Positions 35,153 through 43,448 of a stretch of 64,000 nt of DNA are shown here, piece after piece. Positions within the stretch are counted from its first letter, which is position 1. Each line of letters starts with the position of its first letter. This stretch comes from JADGHX01 sp963837755. GTDB taxonomy: Bacteria > Pseudomonadota > Gammaproteobacteria > Steroidobacterales > Steroidobacteraceae. The DNA lies in assembly GCA_963837755.1 (NCBI GenBank), contig CAWIOP010000001.1, positions 620,001-684,000 on the forward strand. Reading direction: 5' to 3'. Position numbers and translations under genes: made by a program. A model generated the notes under the pieces. It was not told the origin of the DNA and did not search any database. It was given only the letters and a program-made list of their open reading frames with translations.

Positions 35153-35885
35153 CGAATCCTAACTTTTCACGGCAGGATTTCCGGCGTTCGGACGGTAGAG
35201 AAAGTCTGAGGAACTGTATCCACCAATAACGAAAAGACTTCCGGGGGATAGTGGAACTCATCTGTCATCTGGTTTGAAATGCCCCCTTTAGCGGGCCGCG
35301 CCGCATGAGCGCGTCTGTTTTCTTCGCCGACTGAAGCGCCAGCCTGTCAGTCCCTTAATCTAGCACTCAGAAGCACGCCCGATAGTTTCCGCCGGTGATC
35401 TCTCCCATTGGATTGAAGACCGTACGTCAGGCTCTTTATCTGCTCCAGCGGACTTAGTTGCTTCGGCTCCGGTCTCTTCTGGTCGAGCGCCCGCTACAAA
35501 TATTGAAATCGAATGGGGTCGTCGCACTGTAGGAGTTCCAATGCTCTCCGCTTTGCAGCTATTGATGCCGGGGCCAGATTGGAATGCTCAGTCCGGACCG
35601 CCACCCTGTACCGTGCTGCCAGTCGAGGAAAAAGCGTCTGGAAATCGTCAAGAGCCGCACGATTCTGCCAGCGCCGACGTCTCGCAAGCCCTTTGAGGGA
35701 GCCTTGGCCTTCATTCGACCTCCATTCGAGCCTTCTGCCCGACTCTCAGTCGCGCACCGGTATGTTCCGGGTCGCCTTTCGCTAATCGGTAACCCATTTC
35801 TTGGGACCAACCCACCAGGAGCGGTACCGATTTCTCAGTTCCAACGCACACTTGGCGCTTCAGTCAAGGTAGGCAAAATGGGTAA
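35153..35885. other. Gene-free stretch, about 730 bp
   Basis: No coding sequence can be supported. Base composition is lower in GC than the housekeeping regions. Short open frames on both strands around 35510-35890 show no recognisable features. It leads to the promoter of the DUF4258/HTH module. Confidence 0.45.
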
Positions 35886-35914
35886 TTGACAACGGGAAAA
35901 TTGTAGCCTATAAA
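35886..35914 (+). promoter_or_regulatory. Near-consensus sigma-70 promoter of the DUF4258/HTH module
   Basis: TTGACA at 35886-35891, a 17-bp spacer and TATAAA at 35909-35914. The initiation point would be about 25 bp before the first gene. The match is the best in the window. Confidence 0.85.
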
Positions 35915-35933
35915 TTTTATAGGTTCTATAGAA
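35907..35933 (+). promoter_or_regulatory. Nested palindromic operator over the -10 box
   Basis: Two abutting palindromes: CCTATAAA-T-TTTATAGG at 35907-35923, covering the -10 element, and TTCTATAGAA at 35924-35933. A repressor bound here would block RNA polymerase. The natural candidate is the HTH protein encoded by the second gene. Confidence 0.75.
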
Positions 35934-35946
35934 ATTACAGGCCGAA

Positions 35947-36282
35947 ATGGGAAAGGTTCGATACCTTCCCCTGACTGCGCGCGATGCCGCTCGGATCATC
36001 CGAGAAGTTGCCAAGGATTCCGGTCGCGTGGACATTGTGTGTCCGCTTCACGATGGAGCTTGGCGCAGTCTCATCGATCATTTGCAGGTCATCCGCTGCC
36101 TGGAAGATGGTTCGATTGTCGGCCGCCCGACCGTTGATGAACATGGGAATAGCATTTGCAATATGACTCGGTACGGAGCTGGCGAAACCGTCGAGATGAC
36201 GGTAGTCATTGATCGGTCAGCTGGAGAGGTTAGGTTAATCGTGACGGACTATCGTTCAGATGGCGAGAGTTCGTCTTCCTGA
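35947..36282 (+). CDS. DUF4258-like protein, candidate toxin
   Basis: A 111-residue protein. The central part, RSLIDHLQVIRCLEDGSIVG, then DEHGNSICNMTRYGAGETVEMTVVID and LIVTDYR, follows the pattern of DUF4258 proteins: helix, then Gly, then three strands with a conserved Arg. These are small RNase-like folds often found next to HTH antitoxins. The gene follows a strong promoter with overlapping palindromes and precedes an HTH gene by 22 bp, so a type II toxin role is reasonable but untested. Confidence 0.65.
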   Translation: MGKVRYLPLTARDAARIIREVAKDSGRVDIVCPLHDGAWRSLIDHLQVIRCLEDGSIVGRPTVDEHGNSICNMTRYGAGETVEMTVVIDRSAGEVRLIVTDYRSDGESSSS

Positions 36283-36304
36283 GCGGAGTTGGAGGTGCGT
36301 TTTT

Positions 36305-36757
36305 ATGCAACACGAGGCCATGCGATATGAGGGTTGTGGCCTGCCCAATGTTTTTCTGTTGAATGGCTTTAAGACGAAGCAGACGCCCTATGGGCCGACC
36401 ATTTCCATTAACAATGTGGAAGGTCTTCACAGCGCGATCGCAAACTCTCTTGTCGAAAAACAAGGAGTGCTTTCGGGCGCGGAGTTCCGGTTCCTACGTC
36501 GATTCCTTGACTGCTCGCAAAAAGCCTGCGGCGCGTTTTTCAACGTTGACGCTCAAACCATCGCAAACTGGGAAAAGAATAATACCGTGGACAAGATGGC
36601 GGACGCGCTGCTGCGCTCGATGGTTCGCCAAGGGTTAGGCGGCGATATCAAGATTCGACAGCTAATCGAGAAAATTAATGAGAAGGAGCGCGTCGAGAAG
36701 CTCTTCTTCTCGCCGACGCGTTCAGGCTGGAAGCTCCAACACGCGGCTAACACATGA
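36305..36757 (+). CDS. HTH-type regulator, candidate antitoxin (MqsA/HigA-like)
   Basis: A 150-residue protein. The N-terminus MRYEGCGLPNVFLLNGFKTK is the pattern of a group of HTH proteins paired with small toxin-like proteins. After NVEGLHSAIANSLVEKQGVLS comes an XRE-type helix-turn-helix (SGAEFRFLRRFLDCSQKACGAFF, then VDAQTIANWEKNN). The tail is helical. It is likely to bind the palindromes over its own promoter and neutralise the first gene product. GGAGGTG lies eight bases before the ATG; an ATG at 36320 is an alternative. Confidence 0.75.
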   Translation: MQHEAMRYEGCGLPNVFLLNGFKTKQTPYGPTISINNVEGLHSAIANSLVEKQGVLSGAEFRFLRRFLDCSQKACGAFFNVDAQTIANWEKNNTVDKMADALLRSMVRQGLGGDIKIRQLIEKINEKERVEKLFFSPTRSGWKLQHAANT

Positions 36758-36794
36758 TCTCGTGATCCCGCAGGTACGAAACAACACAACAAAG

Positions 36795-36820
36795 GGGGCC
36801 GCCCGAGATGGCGGCCCCTT
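36795..36820 (+). terminator. GC-rich hairpin after the HTH gene
   Basis: Arms GGGGCCGCC/GGCGGCCCC around a six-base loop, followed by only TT. It lies about 40 bp after the HTH stop and would serve as a weak terminator. Confidence 0.5.
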
Positions 36821-37002
36821 CCAAGGACGAAGAGGCACGACGCCTAAGCAGATCCACCGCTAAAGCCGATCGCGAAGAGGGCGGCGAGGATGGCGAGCTC
36901 TACACCGCGATGGGCTTCGTGCCCAAGAGCGGGCGCAGCAGCGGGCTCACGCGCCGCCGTGAGCAGACCGGTGCGAAGGCGGAGGGAGACGGGATGAGTT
37001 GA
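36808..37002 (+). CDS. Possible small basic protein
   Basis: A 64-codon frame, MAAPSKDEEARRLSRSTAKA and onward, ending GAKAEGDGMS. It is highly charged and of low complexity, without a recognisable domain. A strong plus-strand terminator follows its stop by 14 bp, which gives some support to a transcribed gene. Its start overlaps the preceding hairpin and no clear ribosome site is visible. It may be a chance frame. Confidence 0.25.
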   Translation: MAAPSKDEEARRLSRSTAKADREEGGEDGELYTAMGFVPKSGRSSGLTRRREQTGAKAEGDGMS

Positions 37003-37016
37003 GGTGGCTGAAGATT

Positions 37017-37054
37017 GGCCCCGCCACTTCAACGGAAGTGGCGGGGCCTTTTTT
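37017..37054 (+). terminator. Strong intrinsic terminator
   Basis: Arms GGCCCCGCCACTT/AAGTGGCGGGGCC (13 bp, perfect) with a six-base loop and six T residues. It ends plus-strand transcription from the accessory region before the convergent peptidase gene. Confidence 0.92.
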
Positions 37055-37136
37055 CGTCTCCCGCAGCGGGGGGAATTCATTTCCCGAGGTGATTGCGCAC
37101 GGCATTCAGCTTGCGCCGCGGCCGCGCGCGCCAGGC

Positions 37137-39287
37137 TCACCACACCTTGCAGAGGTCTTCCGGTTTCTTGACCAGCTTCTTCCCCGCCTTGCAGCTGAAG
37201 GCCGCCGCGTACTCAGGCATGTTCACCACGACGCCGTTTATGCGATAGCGCGCGGGGGAATGCGGGTCGACGATTGCGTTGACGCGCAGGTCTTCCGGCC
37301 TGTCGTTCGAGCAGGCCCACTGCGCAAACCCTACGAAGAAGCGTTGCGAGGGCGTCAGGCCGTCCACTTCGCGCAGGCGCATCGCCTTGGTCTGTTCCTG
37401 CCACGCGCCCCACGCCACGATCAGGCCGCCCAGGTCCGCGATGTCCTCGCCTGAGGTGAGCGCGCCGTTGATCTTGATGTCATCGACGATGGTGTACTGC
37501 GAGTACTGGTCGCGAATGCACTGCGCGCGCGCCTCGAACTTCTCTGCATCGTCCTTCGTCCACCAGTCGCGCAGGTTGCCGTCGCCATCGAACTGGCGGC
37601 CTTCGTCGTCGAAGCCGTGGGTGAGCTCGTGGCCGATGGTGCCGCCGGTGTTGCCGTAGTTGGGGGCGTCGTCCATCTTCGAGTCGTAGAGCGGCGGCAT
37701 CAGCACGCCAGCGGGGAAGTTGATGTCGTTCATCGAGGGGTCGTAGTACGCGTTCACGGTGGGGGCGGTCATGCCCCATTCGCCCCTGTCCACCGGCTTG
37801 CCGATCTTCGCGGCCTGGCGCTTCGTTTCGAAGCGAACGGCGCGGCTCACGTTCTCGAAGAAGTCCGCGCGGCCGACGGTGAGGGCCGAGTAGTCGCGCC
37901 AGATGTCGGGGTAGCCCACCTTGTTGCGCATCTTCGAGAGCTTGTCGATGGCCTGCGCCTTCGTCGCGGGCGACATCCAGTCCAGCGCTTCGATGCGCGC
38001 TTTCATGGCTTGCTCGATCTGGCGCGTCATCGTCACCGCCTTCTCTTTCGTCGCGGCGGGGAACGTGCGGGCCACGAACTCGCGGCCGAGCGCTTCGCCG
38101 AGGTCGCGGTCCACCCACGCTACGCACTTCTTCCAGCGAGGGCGGTCGGCCTCCGCGCCGCGCAGGTACTGGCGGTAGAACGCGAAGTATTCGTTGACGA
38201 ACGGGGAGGCGAGAAACTCCGCCGAGGAATCGATGAGCGCCCAGCGCAGATAGGTCTTGAGATCCTTCAGGCGCTCTCCGGAGAGTCGGGCGTTGAGCGC
38301 CTTGAAGAACGCGGGCTCGGTGACGTTCAGCCACGGCTCCGGGTTCAACCCGATGGCGGCGAAGTACGTGCGCCAGTCGAAGCCCGGCGCCAGCTTCGGC
38401 AGGCTTTTCAACGTGTGGCGGTGGTAGGTCTTGTGCGGGTCGCGGCGATCCACTTTCGTGAGCGAGGCCTTCGCCAGCGCGGTTTCGATGCGCAGCACGG
38501 TGGCCGCGTGCGCTTTCGCCGCAGCCGGCGCATCGCCGAGCAGCTCGAACATCTTCGTCACGTGGGCGACGTAACGCTCGCGCGTCCCGGCCGACTTCTT
38601 GTCTTTCTTCACGTAGTAGTCGCGGTCTGGAAGGCCGAGGCCGCCGGCGTCCACGATGGCGATGACCTTGCTGGCATCCTGCGCGTCTTGCGCGGCGCCA
38701 GCGCCGAAGAACAGGCCGGAGCCGGAGATGTGCTGATGCAGGTCCCCAAGCAGCGCGGCGAGCTGCTTTCGGTTTGTCAGCTTCGCGATGCTCGCGAGGT
38801 CGTCGTCGAGCGCAGCGATGCCGGCTTTCTCGACGGCTTCGGCATCCATGCACGCGGCGAAGTAGTCGCCAATCTTTTGCTGCGTGGGTGTGCGGTCGGT
38901 AATGGTCTTCGCCGCGTCTTCCAGGATGCCCCACAGGTAGCGCTGGTTGTCCACGGTGGCCTTGCCGTAGACGCTCCAGCGCGCTTGATCCGGCGGGATG
39001 GGATTGTTCTGCATCCAGCCGCCGCAGGCGAACTGGTAGAGGTCGTCGCAGGGGTCGGCGGTGCGGTCCATGGCGCTCAGGTCGAGGCTCGGCGTGTACG
39101 GGAGCTCTTTGAACGGCACGTCTGGCGCAGCCGTCATGCGCTGTGGGGGCGCGATGCCCGAGGCGGCGGAAGGCTCCGCCGCTTGAGCGGACGCTGGCGG
39201 TGCCACCGCGCAGGTGATGGCAATCGTGGCAAGCAGCCCTGCCGTGGCCGCGCCGAGTGCCGGCATGAACGCTCCCCAGGCTCGCAT
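37137..39287 (-). CDS. M13-family zinc metallopeptidase (neprilysin-like), exported
   Basis: A 716-residue peptidase. After a signal peptide (ending PPASAQA) comes the M13 start DPCDDLYQFACGGWM. The zinc motif HELTH is in GGTIGHELTHGFDDEGRQFD; the third ligand is expected in GEDIADLGGLIVAW. NAYYDPSMNDINFPAGVL and the C-terminal RYRINGVVVNMPEYAAAF are also diagnostic. GEDIADLGG differs from the common GENIADNGG but keeps Glu and Asp. These enzymes degrade peptides in the periplasm. I chose the ATG at 39287 because GGAGA precedes it and the signal peptide follows at once; ATGs at 39314 and 39386 are alternatives. Confidence 0.93.
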   Translation of the reverse strand: MRAWGAFMPALGAATAGLLATIAITCAVAPPASAQAAEPSAASGIAPPQRMTAAPDVPFKELPYTPSLDLSAMDRTADPCDDLYQFACGGWMQNNPIPPDQARWSVYGKATVDNQRYLWGILEDAAKTITDRTPTQQKIGDYFAACMDAEAVEKAGIAALDDDLASIAKLTNRKQLAALLGDLHQHISGSGLFFGAGAAQDAQDASKVIAIVDAGGLGLPDRDYYVKKDKKSAGTRERYVAHVTKMFELLGDAPAAAKAHAATVLRIETALAKASLTKVDRRDPHKTYHRHTLKSLPKLAPGFDWRTYFAAIGLNPEPWLNVTEPAFFKALNARLSGERLKDLKTYLRWALIDSSAEFLASPFVNEYFAFYRQYLRGAEADRPRWKKCVAWVDRDLGEALGREFVARTFPAATKEKAVTMTRQIEQAMKARIEALDWMSPATKAQAIDKLSKMRNKVGYPDIWRDYSALTVGRADFFENVSRAVRFETKRQAAKIGKPVDRGEWGMTAPTVNAYYDPSMNDINFPAGVLMPPLYDSKMDDAPNYGNTGGTIGHELTHGFDDEGRQFDGDGNLRDWWTKDDAEKFEARAQCIRDQYSQYTIVDDIKINGALTSGEDIADLGGLIVAWGAWQEQTKAMRLREVDGLTPSQRFFVGFAQWACSNDRPEDLRVNAIVDPHSPARYRINGVVVNMPEYAAAFSCKAGKKLVKKPEDLCKVW

Positions 39288-39390
39288 CAATTTTCTCCGC
39301 AAGCTCAAGCTCATGGCATAGATTCTGATCGCCCGCCGCCGCTTACCGGCAACGTCTGGCGGCGAACCGTGCACGGCCCGCCGCATCGGG

Positions 39391-40134
39391 TCACCCGGCG
39401 GCGCCGTAGACAGGCGTCACCAATGCCTTGACCGGGAAGTGATCCGACGCGCGCCGGGCGAGCTTCGAGCGATGCACATCGAACCGCAGCAGCGAGCCTT
39501 GAGGGCGCACCCACACGCGATCGAGCGCGAATATCGGCGCATGCACGGGGAACGTTCGCTGCCACGGTGGCGTGCCCAGCAAGCCGTGCAGCCAGCGCAG
39601 CGGGCGGCCGACCGGGAGCCATTCGTTGATGTCGCCCAGCACGACCACGGGCTGATCCATCGGCATGGCGCGCAAGAGCTGCAGCACCTTGCGCATCTGG
39701 AATCGCCGCTCGGACGGCCACAGCCCAAGATGCATCACGAGCACGCGCATGCAGGTGCCGGCCACATCGAGATCCACCTCCAGCGCGCCGCGCGGCTCGG
39801 ATTGGCCAAAGCTCAAGTCGTGTCGGCGCACGTCGAGAATCTTTCGTCGCGTGAGCAGCGCGTTGCCATAGTCGCGGTCGTGCCGGATGATGGTTGCGCC
39901 CGCCACGGCCTGCATGCCGGTAGCGGTGGAGAGAAACTCCAGCTGCATCGAATCGACGTGCGGGCCGGGGCTGCTGTCCACTTCCTGCAGCCCCACGGTG
40001 TCGCAGCTCATCTCGCGAATGACCTCGGCCACCCGGCTCACGTTGCGCTGGCCGTCGGTGCCGACGCAACGATGAATGTTGTACGAGCCAACGTGCAGCG
40101 GCTCGAGCTCCGCCGGCGCCGGGGCGGGCGTCAT
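39391..40134 (-). CDS. Endonuclease/exonuclease/phosphatase (EEP) family protein
   Basis: A 247-residue metal-dependent hydrolase fold. The EEP landmarks are present: VGSYNIHRCVG near the start, the metal-binding Glu in TVGLQEVDSS, HLGLWPSERRFQ, the Asp/Asn pair in VVLGDINEWL, and the final ASDHFPVKA with Asp and His. The stop of the phospholipase D gene lies 7 bp upstream, so the two form an operon; EEP proteins next to PLD-like proteins are frequent, suggesting a joint role in lipid or nucleic-acid cleavage. Substrate unknown. Confidence 0.88.
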   Translation of the reverse strand: MTPAPAPAELEPLHVGSYNIHRCVGTDGQRNVSRVAEVIREMSCDTVGLQEVDSSPGPHVDSMQLEFLSTATGMQAVAGATIIRHDRDYGNALLTRRKILDVRRHDLSFGQSEPRGALEVDLDVAGTCMRVLVMHLGLWPSERRFQMRKVLQLLRAMPMDQPVVVLGDINEWLPVGRPLRWLHGLLGTPPWQRTFPVHAPIFALDRVWVRPQGSLLRFDVHRSKLARRASDHFPVKALVTPVYGAAG

Positions 40135-40141
40135 TCTGACT

Positions 40142-42430
40142 TCAGGCCGTATGTCCGCTGCGGCTGCCATGAATGTCGGAAGTCTTGCTGAAGAGCCAGC
40201 GGCGCATGAGCCACGTGGCCGCAAGCATCGCGATGACGAGCGCGACGACGAGCCACAGGTCGATGGATCGCGGGTCTTTCAGGCCCGAGATGAGTTGATC
40301 GCCGAACACCGTGGCCACGAGCGTGCCCGGCAGGACGCCGAGCGCGCTGCCCAACATGAAGTCCCGCGGCCGCAGATGAATGGCGCCCGCCACGACGTTC
40401 ACCACCGCGAACGGCGCGAGTGGCACCAGACGAACGGCCGCCATGGCGAGCACGCCGCGACGGCGCATCACCTGGCTCAGTCGGTTCAGCCGCCCGCGCG
40501 CCAGGCGCCGTACGGTATGACGATGCATCTTCATACCCACGGCATACGTGATGCCGCAGGCGATGAGAATTCCGGTCATTGCATACGCGAACCCATGCCA
40601 TGGCCCGAACGCCGCCACGCCAAGCAACGTGATGAGTGGGCGTGGGAACAAGACGGCGCATGCAGGTGTGTACGCGAGCAGCACCACGAGCGGTGCCCAC
40701 CAACTTTGCGAGAACTCGGCAGTCCAGGCTATCGCGCGGTCCGCATCCGTCCACGCGGAAAGCGGCGTGTAACGCCACATCGCCGTGAGCGCGCCCGCGA
40801 TCACGAGCACCGCCACGAGCAGCAGCCAGCCAGGCCGCCTGCGCGTGCCGCCTCGTTCCGGCGGCATCGGCGAGATGAGCCCGTCCAGCGAGACGGGTTT
40901 CTCCGGGTCAGCCACCATCGCAACCGTGACGAGCGCGCCCGACACTTCGTCGAGCCGCTCGTACTTGCGCAGCGAGCGCTCGTCGCCCATCAGCGCGACA
41001 ATGCCGCCATTCACGGAACCCGCCTGGCTCACAGCCGCTTCCACCCGCTCGGGCGGCACGCTGAGATGCTCGCCGAGCAGCGTGTTGCGAAAGTTGCGGA
41101 TGACCCGCGCCACGCGCTCATCGCCCCGCGCTTCGATGACGGCATCGCATTCGGTGTCGAGGCCCATGGAGCGGTTCGAGAAGTTCGCCGAGCCGATGCG
41201 CAGCGCTTCGTCGTCCACGATCATGAGCTTGGAGTGCAGGTCGCAGCACTGCCCTTCCGGCAGGCCGGGAATGTGCGGGAAGTAAGCGTGGAATCGCCCG
41301 TGCCGGTCCGCGTCGCGCAGCTTCTTGAGCAGCACGGTGCGCAGCGTCCCCATCGTGGGCGCTTCGAGCCAGCCCTCGGTCGAGAGCCGTAGCACCGCGA
41401 TGATCTCGGGGCCGTCCGGCTCGGCCAGCCGCGCCGCCAGCGCGTCGCCCAGCACGTTGGACGTGAAGTACTGGTTCTCGATGTAGATGGCGTGCTTCGC
41501 CGACGCGATCATGTCGAGATACAACGCCTGCACCTCGCCGATCTGCACGTCGTCATCGAAGGCGGCGCGCGTGCGGGCCAGCGCAACCTGCGCGTCGGTG
41601 AGCGAGACGGGCAAGCACTGGGGCCACGGGTCCGCGCCCTCTACTATCGTGCCCTCCAACGGGTGCCCGGTCGCGCGCTGCCACCGCTCGCGCACGATCT
41701 CGTCGACCACCAGGGCGGCTTCGCCATCCATCGCCATTACGGTATCGTGAAACGGGGCGTAGTGCTCATCTTCGCCTTCGTTCACGCGGCGCTGGTCGCC
41801 AGCAGCATGGTCGCTGGTGTCCCAGCGGCTGCGGGTGAGGTCGAGGCCGCCGCAGAACGCGAGCGCCCCGTCGATCACAACGAGTTTCTGGTGCTGGGAG
41901 GCGCCCACCGGATAGTGGTCGTCATAGCGCAGCCGCACGTGCCGGCCCGGCCGCCAGCCGAAGCCGTAGATGGGCGACAGCTCCCGGCCCTTGGCAAAGA
42001 GCACCGGGTAATCCCACGTGAGGATGCGGATCTCGAGCCGGCGACGGCGCTTCACGAGAAAATTGAGGAACTCGCCCAGCATCCCGGGCACGCCGGCGAT
42101 GCCGTGATGAAGCAGCGTGCGGCTGTGGAAATCCCAGCCGACGATCACGATTGACCGCGTTGCGCGCAGCGACGCGTTCACGAACGCATTGAAGTACGCC
42201 TCGCCGTCGACCATGAGAGAGACGCGGTTCGCGTGCCCGACCCGGTAGCAGTTACGGCCTGGCGCAAACAGGCTCTCGTGATCGCGGCCGCCCCGATGTT
42301 GAGCACCCTCATGCTCGACTGCGGTGTCGTCAAGGCTTGCGCGGTCGGCGGCGTCGGCAGTTTCCGCCGCGCCAGCGGTGCCGGTGAGCGGCAGGCGCCC
42401 GGCCTCGAAAGTGTGTGGGCTTGCATCCAT
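40142..42430 (-). CDS. Phospholipase D-like protein fused to a VTT (DedA-like) membrane domain
   Basis: A 762-residue two-part protein. Residues about 50-500 form a phospholipase D fold with both HKD motifs, HQKLVVIDGALAFCGGLD and HSKLMIVDDEALRIGSANF. The C-terminal 220 residues contain a first membrane helix (WLLLVAVLVIAGALTAMW) and a VTT/DedA-type region (PLITLLGVAAFGPWHGFAYA, then RLVPLAPFAVVNVVAG). It should act on phospholipids or related phosphodiesters at the membrane. The ATG at 42430 gives MDASPH; a GTG at 42469 would add 13 residues encoded inside a large inverted repeat. Neither has a ribosome site. Confidence 0.92.
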   Translation of the reverse strand: MDASPHTFEAGRLPLTGTAGAAETADAADRASLDDTAVEHEGAQHRGGRDHESLFAPGRNCYRVGHANRVSLMVDGEAYFNAFVNASLRATRSIVIVGWDFHSRTLLHHGIAGVPGMLGEFLNFLVKRRRRLEIRILTWDYPVLFAKGRELSPIYGFGWRPGRHVRLRYDDHYPVGASQHQKLVVIDGALAFCGGLDLTRSRWDTSDHAAGDQRRVNEGEDEHYAPFHDTVMAMDGEAALVVDEIVRERWQRATGHPLEGTIVEGADPWPQCLPVSLTDAQVALARTRAAFDDDVQIGEVQALYLDMIASAKHAIYIENQYFTSNVLGDALAARLAEPDGPEIIAVLRLSTEGWLEAPTMGTLRTVLLKKLRDADRHGRFHAYFPHIPGLPEGQCCDLHSKLMIVDDEALRIGSANFSNRSMGLDTECDAVIEARGDERVARVIRNFRNTLLGEHLSVPPERVEAAVSQAGSVNGGIVALMGDERSLRKYERLDEVSGALVTVAMVADPEKPVSLDGLISPMPPERGGTRRRPGWLLLVAVLVIAGALTAMWRYTPLSAWTDADRAIAWTAEFSQSWWAPLVVLLAYTPACAVLFPRPLITLLGVAAFGPWHGFAYAMTGILIACGITYAVGMKMHRHTVRRLARGRLNRLSQVMRRRGVLAMAAVRLVPLAPFAVVNVVAGAIHLRPRDFMLGSALGVLPGTLVATVFGDQLISGLKDPRSIDLWLVVALVIAMLAATWLMRRWLFSKTSDIHGSRSGHTA

Positions 42431-42475
42431 TGAAACGTGGCGTGCGGCGCTACGCGCCGCTATGGCCACGTTTCA
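42431..42475. repeat. 45-bp near-perfect inverted repeat at the PLD gene start
   Basis: Outer arms TGAAACGTGGC/GCCACGTTTCA (11 bp) and inner arms GCGGCGC/GCGCCGC (7 bp) around a TAC loop. It abuts the ATG at 42430 and would fold into a long hairpin over the translation start of the mRNA. Confidence 0.8.
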
Positions 42476-42591
42476 GCAACCGCCGTGCCCCACTAACGCG
42501 TCGTGAGGCCGAGAGGTCCGCGCCCGGCCTGCGTGCGCACACTTCGTCGACTCGCCGCCGTGCCCACTCACATGGCCCGCTCTCTGGCCGG

Positions 42592-43275
42592 TCAGGCCCT
42601 GCCCGGTTGCTGCTGGGGAGCCTTCGAAGCGCGCCTGCCCGCGGGCGCGGCGCTGGGGAACCTGAGGGCCAGCGAAGCCCTCTGCGCTTCGGCGAAGCGC
42701 GCGGCGACGTCATCCCAGTTCCAGACGTTCCAGATGGCGTCGAAGTACTTCACCTTCTCGGTCTGGTATTGGAGGTAATAGGCGTGCTCCCACGCGTCGA
42801 GCACCATGATTGGAACGCTACCGATGAGCGCCTGCCCCTGATGGTCTTGGATCTGCGCGGTGAGCAGGCGGGACGAGATGGGGTCCCACACGAGCGCGCC
42901 CCAGCCGGAACCCATGCTCGTGGCAGCAGCCTGCGTCAGCTGCTTTTTGAATGCATCGAAACCACCGAAGTCGCGTTCGATGGCCTGCAACAACTCGCCC
43001 TCGGGCTTGCCCGCGCCATCCGCGGACAGGTTCTGCCAGAACAGACTGTGCAGCACGTGCCCGGAAAGATTGAACGCCAGCGCGCTCTCGATAGCGGCCA
43101 TTCGGGTGAAGTCGCTGGATGAGCGGGCTTCCTCCAGCATCTCGCAAGCCTTGTTCGCGCCGTCGACGTAGGCCTTGTGATGCTTGTCGTGATGCAGTTC
43201 CATGATGCGGGCCGAGATGTGCGGCTCCAACGCGCTGTGGTCATAGGGAAGGTCGGGTAGCACGTACTTCGTCAT
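42592..43275 (-). CDS. sodB: Superoxide dismutase, Fe type
   Basis: A 227-residue cytoplasmic enzyme. The four metal ligands are visible: first His in IMELHHDKHHKAYV, second in LSGHVLHSLFWQN, Asp and last His in VLDAWEHAYYLQYQ. SMGSGWGALVW and the length of the core match Fe-dependent forms, although Fe versus Mn use cannot be fixed by eye. The C-terminus has an extra tail of about 25 residues rich in Ala, Pro and Gln (from FPSAAPAG) that the family lacks. GGAGA lies seven bases before the ATG. Confidence 0.94.
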   Translation of the reverse strand: MTKYVLPDLPYDHSALEPHISARIMELHHDKHHKAYVDGANKACEMLEEARSSSDFTRMAAIESALAFNLSGHVLHSLFWQNLSADGAGKPEGELLQAIERDFGGFDAFKKQLTQAAATSMGSGWGALVWDPISSRLLTAQIQDHQGQALIGSVPIMVLDAWEHAYYLQYQTEKVKYFDAIWNVWNWDDVAARFAEAQRASLALRFPSAAPAGRRASKAPQQQPGRA

Positions 43276-43448
43276 GGCGGTGTCTCCGTAAGGTCTGCCG
43301 GCGTCTGGCGCAACGAACGAGAAGGTGCGAGCAATGCGTGTTCCTACGATGCAAGTGCTGCCCGGGGGCCCATGGTGACGCGCAACCCGACGCTGTGATG
43401 TAACGTGCTTGCGGTTCAGCACCAGCTTTAAGTTACGATGCGCGCGGA

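Noticed and set aside
36795..37054. Two hairpins as ends of a transposon or attachment structure
   Set aside because: Both read as GC-rich terminators, the second with a T run, and they are not inverted copies of each other.
37617..39431. A 604-codon open frame antisense to the M13 peptidase gene
   Set aside because: The peptidase on the other strand has all family motifs; the antisense frame has none.
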